From: Lachnospiraceae bacterium
Lineage (GTDB): Bacteria; Bacillota; Clostridia; Lachnospirales; Lachnospiraceae
DNA: 64,000 bases
Reading direction: 5' to 3'
Assembly: GCA_900768755.1 (NCBI GenBank)
Contig: CAAGDV010000006.1
Coordinates: 1-64,000 of the forward strand
The notes beneath the pieces are model-generated. The model was not told the origin of the DNA and made no database searches. It was given only the letters and a program-made list of their open reading frames with translations. Positions 8,337-16,373 of this stretch are shown here, piece after piece. The stretch's first letter is position 1, and every line of letters starts with the position of its first letter. Both the position numbers and the translations under genes were made by a program.

Positions 8337-9740
8337 ATGAAAAGCAAACTTGTATACAAGTTTATTGTTGGATATATTGTGATAGCGGTGGTAAGCTTTA
8401 TCACCGTTTCCTTGGTGTGCTCCAAACTAACCTATAAAAAAGTCCTGTCAGACGAAGCCGACCACCTCTACAGAGAGGCCGCCACGATAGCAACCACCTA
8501 CGGAAACAACTATTACAACGGCTCGCTGACCCTGCTTACAATGCGAAATGAGCTTGGCGCCGTAAGCGCATACCTGGGCTCGGATATTCTTTTTATATCC
8601 TACGACGGCAGTATTATTCTGAATACCGACAGGGATAACCCCACAGAGTCGATTCCGTTTGACTCGACCGACTCCGCCGACAGATACCGCATTGACACCT
8701 TCTACGGACTTTTTGACTCTGAGCGGCTAATAACCTACTACCCGCTTGAAGCCAATTACAAAATTATCGGCTACATAGTAATCTGCAAGCCGGTTGCCGA
8801 TATAAAGGCAGTTTCCGACAATATGCTTAACTACAGCTATATTTCTTTCGGAATTACACTGATTCTCTGCGGTATTTTCTTTGTGATTCTCAAAATAAGA
8901 GTTCTTACTCCCGTCCGCAGGATGAATTCCGTGACGGACTCTTACGCAAAAGGAGACTTCTCCAAGCGGCTTAAGTTTGCCGGCAACGACGAGCTGTGCC
9001 GCATGGGCGCGTCCTTGGATTATATGGCAGGGGAGATTGAGAACATATCCGCTTACCAGAACCGCATAATTGCCAATGTATCACACGATTTCCGCTCACC
9101 TCTGACCTCCATCAAAGGTTATCTGGAGGCGATGCTTGACGGCACTATCCCGCCCGAGATGTATGAGCGTTACCTCGGCATTGTTTTGTCGGAAACCGAG
9201 CGTCTGACCAAGCTCACAAACAACCTTCTGGCGCTCAACAATTCCAACGAGCGCGGAATGCTTCTGGATGTGTCGGAATTTGACATAGTAACGGTAATCA
9301 AAAAAACAATCGAGACCTTCGAAGGCACCTGCGCCAAAAAAAGAATTAAATTTTCCCTGGTTTTTTCCGCTGCCGAGCTTGTCGTGACAGCTGACCAGGC
9401 CAAAATCCAGCAGGTTATGTATAATCTCGTGGACAACGCAATCAAATTCAGCAACAGCGATTCGTCCATCATCGTATCAGCCACAGAGACCGGCGATAAG
9501 GTGCTTATCTCAGTAAAAGATTTTGGCATCGGAATCCCAAAAGAGAGCCTCAGTAAAATCTGGGAGCGCTTCTATAAATCCGACTTGTCCCGCGGAAAAG
9601 ACAAAAAAGGAACAGGCCTGGGCCTGTCCATTGTAAAAGATATAATCACTGCTCATAAAGAGTATATAGATGTTGTCAGCACGGAGGGCGTCGGTACGGA
9701 ATTCACTTTTGCGCTTCCGCTTGTCCGCACCTCCGATTAA
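8337..9740 (+). CDS. Sensor histidine kinase
   Basis: This 467-residue kinase has a membrane segment at about 9-27, an extracellular sensor region of about 140 residues, a second segment near 167-188, a HAMP linker, a HisKA domain with His250 in NVSHDFRSPLTS, and an ATPase domain with an N box (YNLVDNAIKFS), G1 (DFGIGIP) and G2 (GTGLGLSIV). GAGG precedes the ATG and overlaps the end of the regulator gene, so the pair is translationally coupled. The sensor domain matches nothing I can name. Its stop codon overlaps the trmL stop by 4 bases in convergent orientation. Confidence 0.94.
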   Translation: MKSKLVYKFIVGYIVIAVVSFITVSLVCSKLTYKKVLSDEADHLYREAATIATTYGNNYYNGSLTLLTMRNELGAVSAYLGSDILFISYDGSIILNTDRDNPTESIPFDSTDSADRYRIDTFYGLFDSERLITYYPLEANYKIIGYIVICKPVADIKAVSDNMLNYSYISFGITLILCGIFFVILKIRVLTPVRRMNSVTDSYAKGDFSKRLKFAGNDELCRMGASLDYMAGEIENISAYQNRIIANVSHDFRSPLTSIKGYLEAMLDGTIPPEMYERYLGIVLSETERLTKLTNNLLALNNSNERGMLLDVSEFDIVTVIKKTIETFEGTCAKKRIKFSLVFSAAELVVTADQAKIQQVMYNLVDNAIKFSNSDSSIIVSATETGDKVLISVKDFGIGIPKESLSKIWERFYKSDLSRGKDKKGTGLGLSIVKDIITAHKEYIDVVSTEGVGTEFTFALPLVRTSD

Positions 9741-10240
9741 TGGGACTGAATATCCCATTCAAAGGTCCTCGGAGCTCCCTCCATCTTAAATCCGTAAAAA
9801 TCATTCTGCCTAAGCGCCTCGTACAACACAATGGCAACGGCGTTTGACAGATTGAGAGATCTGATATCCCCCCACATGGGGATTCTTATTGCGGTATCCT
9901 GATACTGTTTCAGAATAGTCTCGGGAATTCCCGCACTTTCTTTTCCGAACATAATAAAACAGTCGTCCGAATACTCAACATCCGTGTAGCTGCGCGCCGC
10001 TTTGGTTGTTGCCATATAAATCTTCGCGTTGGGATTGCGCGCCAGAAAATCCTCAAAATCCCTGTAAACAGTAACATTCAGCTTATCCCAGTAATCCAGA
10101 CCCGCGCGCTTTAACATCTTGTCATTGATGCGAAAGCCCAGCGGTTCAATCAGATGAAGCGAGGTGTTGGTTGCAACACAGGTACGACCGATATTTCCGG
10201 TATTGGCGGGCATCTCCGGCTCATGCAAAATAATGTTCAT
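9737..10240 (-). CDS. trmL: tRNA (cytidine/uridine-34 2'-O)-methyltransferase
   Basis: This 167-residue SPOUT methyltransferase starts MNIILHEPEMPANTGNIGRT, the hallmark of TrmL, and has the C-terminal knot motifs FGKESAGIP and IRSLNLSNAVAIVLYE that bind SAM. TrmL methylates the wobble 2'-hydroxyl of leucine tRNAs. Its ATG overlaps the cheX stop by one base (TAATG), so the two are coupled. It is the last gene of a minus-strand run that begins at 13311. Confidence 0.94.
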   Translation of the reverse strand: MNIILHEPEMPANTGNIGRTCVATNTSLHLIEPLGFRINDKMLKRAGLDYWDKLNVTVYRDFEDFLARNPNAKIYMATTKAARSYTDVEYSDDCFIMFGKESAGIPETILKQYQDTAIRIPMWGDIRSLNLSNAVAIVLYEALRQNDFYGFKMEGAPRTFEWDIQSH

Positions 10241-10716
10241 TAGCTTCTCGCCTCTGTAAGAGATACGTCTATCTCGATAACTTTTCCGTCATCATACTGC
10301 ATCGGGAGGCATATATTGCGGGCATATACCCTGTCCATCTTAAAATCTCCCTGAATAATCATAGGCGGGGTAATATCTATCATCACATTTTTGGTTGAAA
10401 GAACAGTTGCCGCATTGCCCAAAATCATATTACCCAGTTCGCTCAGAGCGCTGAGTGATATCTCGTCCAGCTGCAGAATCGGCATCATGCACATTTTTGA
10501 TGCCAAATCGCATGCGACCTCCTTATGTGCCGCAATCAGCACCTGTCCGCCAATCTGTCCGGTCACTCCAAGACAGATTACAACAGCAGAAGTATCAAAA
10601 GCCGTCGTCTTTACATACGGCTGTCCGGCCGTAAGGGTGATTCCGCATGCAGTCTGCATGACACTTGACGCTGCAACCAAAAAGGCATTAATGTATTCTC
10701 CGTTCATCTCTGCCAT
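10240..10716 (-). CDS. cheX: CheX/CheC-like chemotaxis phosphatase domain protein
   Basis: The start at 10716 (MAEMNGEYINAFLVAASSV, 158 residues) follows AGGAGG at 11 bases; a longer frame would run into the aminotransferase gene. The fold and the ALSELGNMILGN segment, with Glu and Asn three residues apart, match the CheX family that dephosphorylates CheY-P. The C-terminus is dimer-like. No other chemotaxis or flagellar gene is in the window, so its partner response regulator is encoded elsewhere or it serves another pathway. Confidence 0.8.
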   Translation of the reverse strand: MAEMNGEYINAFLVAASSVMQTACGITLTAGQPYVKTTAFDTSAVVICLGVTGQIGGQVLIAAHKEVACDLASKMCMMPILQLDEISLSALSELGNMILGNAATVLSTKNVMIDITPPMIIQGDFKMDRVYARNICLPMQYDDGKVIEIDVSLTEARS

Positions 10717-10738
10717 ATCGTTTTTATCCTCCTGAATT

Positions 10739-11899
10739 TTACTGCAATGTCTTAATGAATTCCTCAAGCCGTTCCATTGCAATCTTGAGATTTTTAAGCG
10801 AGCTTGCGTAGGACATCCTCAAAAATCCCTCTCCGCACTCGCCGAATGCCGTTCCCGGAACGACAGCGACTTTATATTCCATCAAAAACCGTTTTGCGAA
10901 TTCATCCGAAGTCAGCCCGAATTTGGCAATGTTCGGGAAAATATAAAATGCCCCGAACGGCTCAAAACACTGAATTCCCATGCCGCGGAGTCTCGCGAGC
11001 AAAAAGCGTCTTCTGTTGTCATACTCCGAAACCATCTTTTTAACCTCACCATCGCAGTTGCGGAGCGCCTCCACTGCCGCATACTGGCTGTTAGTAGGTG
11101 CACACATAATTGCAAACTGATGAATTTTGAGCATCTGCTTGATAATTACCTCGGGACCGCAGGCGTATCCCAGTCTCCAGCCCGTCATTGCATGGGACTT
11201 TGAAAATCCGTTGATGACTATCGTGCGCTCCCTCATTCCCTCAATTGAGGCGATTGAGCAATGTCCTGAGTTGTAGGTAAGCTCTGAATATATCTCATCG
11301 GATACAACGAAAATATCCTTCTCGATACATACTTTTGCAATCTCCCTAAGCTCTGCCTCATTCATTATGGCTCCCGTCGGGTTGTTAGGGAACGGAAGCA
11401 CAAGTATTTTGGTCTTGGGCGTAATTGCCGAGCAAAGCTCCTCTGCCGTGAGTTTGAAATCATTCTCTTCCTTCAGGTTGATGATGACCGGAGTTGCACC
11501 GGCAAGCACTGCACAGGGAAGATAAGATACATAACACGGTTGTGGGATAATAACCTCATCGCCCGGGTCAAGCATGGTACGGAATGCAATGTCAATGGCC
11601 TCACTTCCGCCCACGGTAATAATTATCTCTTTGTCGGGATTGTAGGAAATCCCATAATGTCTGTTGAGGAAATGGTCAATCTCCACACGAAGCTCCTTTA
11701 ATCCGGAGTTGCTGGTGTAGTATGTCCTGCCTCTCTCAAGAGAGTATATTCCCTCTTCCCTGATGCTCCACGGAGTATCAAAATCAGGCTCTCCCACACC
11801 AAGAGATATCGCATCCTTCATCTCGCTTGCCAAATCGAAAAATTTGCGGATGCCGGAAGGTTGTATTGTTGTAATTGTCTCTGATAATGGGTTTCTCAT
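10739..11899 (-). CDS. Class I PLP-dependent aminotransferase
   Basis: This 386-residue fold-type I aminotransferase has FPNNPTGA in the substrate region, the DEIYSEL aspartate/tyrosine segment, and the PLP lysine in GFSKSHAMTGWRLGYACG, followed by the C-terminal FLRMSYAS arginine. It resembles PatA/AspC-like enzymes; the amino acid substrate cannot be read from the sequence. Its start overlaps the end of the Lrp/AsnC gene by 4 bases (ATGA), so the regulator probably controls it. Confidence 0.93.
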   Translation of the reverse strand: MRNPLSETITTIQPSGIRKFFDLASEMKDAISLGVGEPDFDTPWSIREEGIYSLERGRTYYTSNSGLKELRVEIDHFLNRHYGISYNPDKEIIITVGGSEAIDIAFRTMLDPGDEVIIPQPCYVSYLPCAVLAGATPVIINLKEENDFKLTAEELCSAITPKTKILVLPFPNNPTGAIMNEAELREIAKVCIEKDIFVVSDEIYSELTYNSGHCSIASIEGMRERTIVINGFSKSHAMTGWRLGYACGPEVIIKQMLKIHQFAIMCAPTNSQYAAVEALRNCDGEVKKMVSEYDNRRRFLLARLRGMGIQCFEPFGAFYIFPNIAKFGLTSDEFAKRFLMEYKVAVVPGTAFGECGEGFLRMSYASSLKNLKIAMERLEEFIKTLQ

Positions 11900-12378
11900 G
11901 GTGACACCAGCATCCTTTCATCATCCCCCAAAACATCCAGAACTGTTCCGTGGTCCTTATATTTTTTCAAAACAAAGTGTGTCGATGTGCTCAGGACAGA
12001 ATCAAGCGGTGAAAGCTTATCTGCCACAAAAAGAGCAACCTCCTTCATGGTTCTTCCCTCAATAATAACGGTAAAATCGAATCCGCCCGACATAAGGTAC
12101 AGTGCATGAACCTCACTGTAATTGTAGATTCTCTCAGCGATGGCATCAAAACCGTTGCCGCGCTGAGGCGTAACCTTGACTTCAATAAGCGCCGTAACCT
12201 TTTCCGCACTTGTCTTATCCCAATTGATAAGTGTATGATAGCCGCAGATGATATGCTCCTTCTCCATCTCCGCCATCTCGTTGGCAACATCAGTCTCATT
12301 CACTCCAAGCATTGCCGCCAGGTCCGCAATGTCGATTCTGCTGTTGGTCTCAAGAATTGCTAAAATTGATTCTCTCAT
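11896..12378 (-). CDS. Lrp/AsnC-family transcriptional regulator
   Basis: This 160-residue protein starts at 12378, where GAGG lies 7 bases upstream; an ATG two codons earlier is too close to it. A winged-helix DNA-binding domain (1-55: ILETNSRIDIADLAAMLGV) precedes an alpha-beta effector domain of the RAM type. It overlaps the aminotransferase start by 4 bases and lies 15 bases after the PurM-like gene. Such regulators usually sense an amino acid, probably here the substrate of the neighbouring transaminase (inference). Confidence 0.92.
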   Translation of the reverse strand: MRESILAILETNSRIDIADLAAMLGVNETDVANEMAEMEKEHIICGYHTLINWDKTSAEKVTALIEVKVTPQRGNGFDAIAERIYNYSEVHALYLMSGGFDFTVIIEGRTMKEVALFVADKLSPLDSVLSTSTHFVLKKYKDHGTVLDVLGDDERMLVSP

Positions 12379-12393
12379 TATCATTCCTCACTT

Positions 12394-13311
12394 TCATTTC
12401 TCATTGAGATATCTTATTTCATCATGACTGTGGATTATTTTGTCATGATTCTTTGTAAAATGTCCTATCAAAGATGCGTTAATTCCTTCGCATTCAAGCC
12501 GCTCGCACAGCTTTGCCCCGTCCCGGCATGCAATAATCAGGCTTCCCGCCGAACGGGCGCGGTAAATATCTATTCCAAAATATGTGTGAATCTCCGAAAT
12601 CTCCTGTCTTATCGGGATGGCAGACAGCTCTATCTCTATTCCGCAGCCGGCTCCCATGCATAATTCCCACAGAGCGCCAAAAATTCCTCCGTCGGAAATA
12701 TCGTGCATAGCCACAAAATTATCCCGCTCGCCCGTTGCAATCCGCGCCTCATCCTTAATCGGAATCCAGCAGGACGCATCCAAAACAGGCTCAATATATT
12801 CACTGCTGAATCTTTCGTCAATCCGCGCACGCGCATCCGCGTCCGCCAAAAGAAGAGCCGCACTCTCAATGCCAATCCATTTGGTGACAACGATGTCTTC
12901 ATCGCCGCTAATGTTTCGGACAGAATAATCAACGCCGCTTCCTTTTCCCAATGCAGTGACAGTCACGTAATTGTCGGTCACTCTGTCCGTGACCTCCGTG
13001 TGCCCGCCCAGAAGCTTTGTTCCGCAACGCCTGCATTCATCCAGTATCCGCGCGGTAAGACGCTTTAACGCAATCTCCCTTGCATTGGCTTTCATCATAA
13101 AAGCCGCGCTCACGCCGAGCAGTTCCCCGCCCGACGCCCAGATATTGTTGGCAGCCTTGTATACGGCATAGGTTCCCACCTCGGTTGAGCACAAAAGACC
13201 GCTGCCGTCCAAATCAACCTTACCGCAGTCAATTCCCACACCCGGGCCTCTGCCAACCATATTGGTGACACTTCTTTTCAAAATATTGGCCGGGACCTTG
13301 CCGATCTGCAT
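12394..13311 (-). CDS. PurM/HypE-like (AIR synthase-related) protein
   Basis: This 305-residue protein starts at 13311, 5 bases after GGAGG. The two-domain AIR-synthase fold is indicated by GPGVGIDCGKVDLDGS, the Gly-rich ATP segment LLGGHTEVTDRV and HDISDGGIFGALWEL. It resembles HypE, but the C-terminus (EIRYLNEK) lacks the PRxC tail that carries the thiocarboxamide in hydrogenase maturation, and no other hyp gene is near. It is probably an ATP-dependent enzyme of unknown substrate, first gene of the run that includes the regulator, transaminase, cheX and trmL. Confidence 0.85.
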   Translation of the reverse strand: MQIGKVPANILKRSVTNMVGRGPGVGIDCGKVDLDGSGLLCSTEVGTYAVYKAANNIWASGGELLGVSAAFMMKANAREIALKRLTARILDECRRCGTKLLGGHTEVTDRVTDNYVTVTALGKGSGVDYSVRNISGDEDIVVTKWIGIESAALLLADADARARIDERFSSEYIEPVLDASCWIPIKDEARIATGERDNFVAMHDISDGGIFGALWELCMGAGCGIEIELSAIPIRQEISEIHTYFGIDIYRARSAGSLIIACRDGAKLCERLECEGINASLIGHFTKNHDKIIHSHDEIRYLNEK

Positions 13312-13478
13312 ACCTGCCTCCATAATACATGAGCCGAAAAACTAAATAATTCATGCCCAAAGATATATTATGTTATTTTAGCACAGAAATATGGATTTTC
13401 CAACTTATTTTTGCTCTTGCCTGCAAATATTATATCTGATAAACTAATATGTGCAATGAGCATGTTAAAATGTGTAGT

Positions 13479-13577
13479 TTATATATACGCCACCACTAAC
13501 GGCACTATCATTGCAAGTACCAGAACAATGGCAATAACTGCCGCTGCAATCTTAATTGTTTTTTTGTTTTTGAACAT
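13479..13577 (-). CDS. Small single-pass membrane peptide, 32 residues
   Basis: AAAGGA lies 6 bases before the ATG at 13577. The peptide starts MFKNKKTIK and then runs through about 20 hydrophobic residues to the stop, so it has a positively charged cytoplasmic tip and one membrane helix. It is divergent from the gene at 13621 (43-base gap) and lies 167 bases before the PurM-like gene, possibly heading the same transcript. I do not know a function. The spacer 13312-13478 is AT-rich with no clear motif. Confidence 0.6.
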   Translation of the reverse strand: MFKNKKTIKIAAAVIAIVLVLAMIVPLVVAYI

Positions 13578-13620
13578 TATAATTCCTTTCTGCCCCGTCA
13601 GAACACATGAGGTAATGTAT

Positions 13621-14271
13621 ATGCAATCACTATTTGTTACTGCTTCAATTAAAAATCTCGGCCCGGTTATACTTCTGTGCTTCCTCATAGTATGCTTTGA
13701 GGTTGTGTACCACAAAAAGCGTTCAGACCGGCGCAACGCCGACGCAGACCGCAAATTCTGGCAGCGCGAGCACGAATCCAACTCCGTGCGAAAAAAAGAC
13801 ATAACCTATCTCAACTATATCGAGATTCCCCTTGACACCCTGCCGATGCAGGATTTTTGCGATGAGGAGATATCAGGATATCAGGAGGTCCTACGCACAT
13901 TAAGCTCAGCACGTATACTTAACCTTACCGGCATGACCAACACCGAGCTAAAGCTTGAATACGGACCCGCCAATCTTGCGGCAATCACGGAGTATGAGGA
14001 AAACTACGTCAGACTGATATCCACACTCACAGCGATGGGCGGCAGACTCATAGATATAGGATACTCCGCCGAAGCGGTTACAATACTGCGCTATGCGGTA
14101 TCCATCGGCTGCGAAATCGGACGGTGCTACTATATGCTCGCCACCGAGTACCGTAAAGACGGACATCCTGAGCTAATCGACGAACTGATTGATGAGGCAG
14201 GAAGGCTTTCCACCATCAATGCACCTGCAATAATCGAGCGCCTTAAGGACATCCGGAGCTACTGCAATTAA
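13621..14271 (+). CDS. Membrane-anchored helical-repeat protein, unknown function
   Basis: The start at 13621 (MQSLFVTASIKNLGP, 216 residues) is chosen because TGAGG lies 8 bases upstream; the frame is open further to 13411, but that part overlaps the divergent small gene and has no ribosome site. One N-terminal membrane helix (about 12-27) is followed by a charged stretch and an all-helical cytoplasmic region with TPR-like pairs (LIDIGYSAEAVTILRYAV, CYYMLATEYRKDG). I recognise no family. It precedes the DUF2752 gene by 40 bases, probably in one unit. Confidence 0.8.
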   Translation: MQSLFVTASIKNLGPVILLCFLIVCFEVVYHKKRSDRRNADADRKFWQREHESNSVRKKDITYLNYIEIPLDTLPMQDFCDEEISGYQEVLRTLSSARILNLTGMTNTELKLEYGPANLAAITEYEENYVRLISTLTAMGGRLIDIGYSAEAVTILRYAVSIGCEIGRCYYMLATEYRKDGHPELIDELIDEAGRLSTINAPAIIERLKDIRSYCN

Positions 14272-14311
14272 TTATACTTGTTTTTAATAATAATGCAAGA
14301 ATTGGATTAAT

Positions 14312-14743
14312 ATGAAATCAAAAATAACATTCAGGGAACTTTTGCGCTCGGGGGATTCCGACGCCGTAATATACATAACCGGAATAGGTGTTTTTGTGCT
14401 GACGGCACTGTCATGCGTCATCATGCGCCTTGCAGGTCTGCCGTCCTTCTGCGTAATCAACAGATTTACCGGGGCTTACTGCCCGGGTTGCGGCGGTACA
14501 AGGGCTTTAGGGGCACTCATTTCGGGGCATTTTGTCAAAAGTATCATTCTGCACCCTTTTGTGCCTTATTTTGCCGTTATTTCAGTTATCTTTTATTTTA
14601 CGCAGACACTGCGTTTTATAACCCGCGGAAAGGTTCGGGGGCTGCATTTCAGAAACATCTATCTCTACATCGGGATAGGACTTCTTCTGCTCAACTGCAT
14701 TGTGAAGAACGTTCTGCATTTTGCCGGAATATGGGATATGTAA
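14312..14743 (+). CDS. DUF2752 membrane protein
   Basis: This 143-residue protein has three to four predicted membrane helices and the family signature CPGCGGTRALGALISGHF near residue 52, with paired cysteines. DUF2752 proteins are common in Gram-positive bacteria and have no established biochemical function. The ribosome site is weak (GGA). A perfect consensus promoter begins 4 bases after its stop and serves the next gene. Confidence 0.9.
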   Translation: MKSKITFRELLRSGDSDAVIYITGIGVFVLTALSCVIMRLAGLPSFCVINRFTGAYCPGCGGTRALGALISGHFVKSIILHPFVPYFAVISVIFYFTQTLRFITRGKVRGLHFRNIYLYIGIGLLLLNCIVKNVLHFAGIWDM

Positions 14744-14746
14744 AAG

Positions 14747-14775
14747 TTGACAATGAAACATATCATTTGTATAAT
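14747..14775 (+). promoter_or_regulatory. Consensus sigma-A promoter
   Basis: TTGACA (14747-14752), a 17-base spacer and TATAAT (14770-14775) match the consensus exactly. The start point would be about 14782, 23 bases before the ATG at 14805. Confidence 0.85.
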
Positions 14776-14804
14776 TGACATAATATAATATGCGGAGGTT
14801 ATGT

Positions 14805-15389
14805 ATGGATAACAACAATATGAACAACGATGATAAGTATACCAATTATACATATCAGTCCAACAATTCCGAGCCTAAGACATATCAGGCGCCGGATGAG
14901 AACATGTACAATCAGAATAACAATTACGGTCAGACAAGTAATTACGGTCAACAAAATAATTACGGTCAGACAAGCAATTATGGTCAGCCAAGTAATTATG
15001 GTCAGACGAGTAATTACGGTCAGCCCAACAATTACGGCCAACCGAACAATTACAACCAGCCGGGTGGATATGGTCAGCCTCCTTACAACGGATATAATAA
15101 TGCTCCGCAGAACAACCCTAATGACGGTACCTCTACCGGTGCTCTCGTATGCGGAATTATATCACTGGTTCTTGCATGTTGCTACGGAAGCGGTATAATT
15201 CCCGGCATCATCGGACTTGTCCTTGCCGGCAAATATAAGTCATCAAACGGCGGCAGGCACAACGGCAAATCGCAGGGAGGTTTTGTATGCTCACTTATCG
15301 GCGTAATCATCTCCGCTCTGTTCGTTCTGTTCTTTATTCTTGCATTGGTTTTTAATGTTTTGGACCGAATGAATTCGGTAGCGTTATAA
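14805..15389 (+). CDS. NYGQ-repeat membrane protein (DUF4190-like)
   Basis: The ATG at 14805 (194 residues) lies 6 bases after GGAGG. The first 100 residues are Asn/Gln/Tyr/Gly-rich and built on a six-residue unit of the form NYGQ(T/P)(S/N), encoded by imperfect 18-base repeats. The C-terminal half has two hydrophobic hairpins (TGALVCGIISLVLACC; GFVCSLIGVIISALFVLFF) typical of DUF4190-like membrane proteins. The soluble tail resembles prion-like or adhesive low-complexity segments. Function unknown. It has its own strong promoter and terminator. Confidence 0.88.
   Translation: MDNNNMNNDDKYTNYTYQSNNSEPKTYQAPDENMYNQNNNYGQTSNYGQQNNYGQTSNYGQPSNYGQTSNYGQPNNYGQPNNYNQPGGYGQPPYNGYNNAPQNNPNDGTSTGALVCGIISLVLACCYGSGIIPGIIGLVLAGKYKSSNGGRHNGKSQGGFVCSLIGVIISALFVLFFILALVFNVLDRMNSVAL
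14922..15077 (+). repeat. Imperfect 18-base tandem repeats encoding NYGQ units
   Basis: About nine units of AAT-TAC-GGT-CAG plus two variable codons follow one another inside the coding region. Unit length is constant, so copy number could change without shifting frame. Confidence 0.85.
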
Positions 15390-15425
15390 AGGGCGCGTGT
15401 GAACTCGTATTGAAGATCATAGAAT

Positions 15426-15477
15426 AAGAGTGCCGTACAGATTCGGTTCAGCCCGAATTTGTACAGCACTCTTTTAA
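15426..15477 (+). terminator. Intrinsic terminator
   Basis: The arms AAGAGTGC-GTACA-ATTCGG (15426-15446) and CCGAAT-TGTAC-GCACTCTT (15453-15473) pair with two mismatches and are followed by TTTT. It ends the NYGQ-protein transcript and abuts the convergent hydrolase stop, so it may serve both directions. Confidence 0.8.
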
Positions 15478-16373
15478 TATTCATTTAAAAAATCTTCCAC
15501 CGCCGTCCGGTACGCATCCGGATTGCACAATGCACACACCGCATGTCCCGAATCCGCAATGCCCGCGATTCTTTTTGGCGAACTGCAGGCATCATAAAGT
15601 ATCTCGCTCATCTTATACGGCACAAATCCGTCTTTCTCCCCGTGAATGAACAGAATCGGAATGTCCGTGTTTTGCACAGCCTCAACCGGGCTCTCGGTGC
15701 TCAACTTGAAATGCCCAAAAACAGCCGCTGCCGCCCTTACGCCCGGGAACAGAAAACCAATCGGGATACCCATCTCATATCCCGTCCGGCGGATTATTGC
15801 CTCAGGCGATGTGTAGGCACATTCGGAAATGATTCCAGCCACCTCATCGCAGCCAAGATACCGCGAAGCGTCCAGAACGGTTGCTGCACCCATCGAAACG
15901 CCCCACAAATACAGCTTTGAATACTCTATATGTTCTTTTGCATAGGCTATCCAGCTAAGACAATCCCTGCATTCCTTTACGCCAAAGGTTATTGTGTGCC
16001 CGCTGCTCTGTCCGTGCGCGCGTTCATCGACCATGAGAACGTTGTACCCGAGCTTTCGACATATCCTATAGCACCCGTATCCGTCCCACATATATGTTCC
16101 GTGATACCCGTGCAAAAACAGCACAAGCGGTCTGCCGGGGTCTGTCAAAAGATATCTTCCCGCCAGAACCTCTCCGTCCTCCGACGCAATCACGGCATCC
16201 CTCCACTCTGCCTTTTCCATATCATCGATGGTTGCCAGAAGCTTGTCCTTATGGCCTCTGTACAGCTCATCGTCAGGGATGTCCGCGGGGTTAACGCGCT
16301 TTTTGGGGGAATAGTAAAATACGCGCCTGTACAAAACATATATTACAAGGAAAAACAGCATGAGCGTAATCAT
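15474..16373 (-). CDS. Alpha/beta hydrolase, membrane-anchored
   Basis: The start is placed at 16373 (MITLMLFFLVIYVLYRRVF, 299 residues): AAGGAGG lies 10 bases upstream and the ATG overlaps the cyclase stop as ATGA. An N-terminal membrane helix is followed by an esterase/lipase fold: oxyanion LFLHGYHG, nucleophile Ser in WGVSMGAATV, acid in HGEKDGFVP and His in DSGHAVC. It resembles the YqkD/FrsA-like group; substrate unknown. It is translationally coupled to the upstream diguanylate cyclase. Confidence 0.88.
   Translation of the reverse strand: MITLMLFFLVIYVLYRRVFYYSPKKRVNPADIPDDELYRGHKDKLLATIDDMEKAEWRDAVIASEDGEVLAGRYLLTDPGRPLVLFLHGYHGTYMWDGYGCYRICRKLGYNVLMVDERAHGQSSGHTITFGVKECRDCLSWIAYAKEHIEYSKLYLWGVSMGAATVLDASRYLGCDEVAGIISECAYTSPEAIIRRTGYEMGIPIGFLFPGVRAAAAVFGHFKLSTESPVEAVQNTDIPILFIHGEKDGFVPYKMSEILYDACSSPKRIAGIADSGHAVCALCNPDAYRTAVEDFLNEY

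Noticed and set aside
12394..13311. HypE hydrogenase maturation protein
   Set aside because: The C-terminal PRxC cysteine is missing and no hydrogenase gene is near; only the fold is shared.
13411..13620. Longer N-terminus for the helical-repeat protein
   Set aside because: It overlaps a divergent small gene with a good ribosome site, and the extension has no ribosome site of its own.
14922..15077. CRISPR array
   Set aside because: The repeats are 18 bases with no spacers, in frame, and encode a NYGQ protein.
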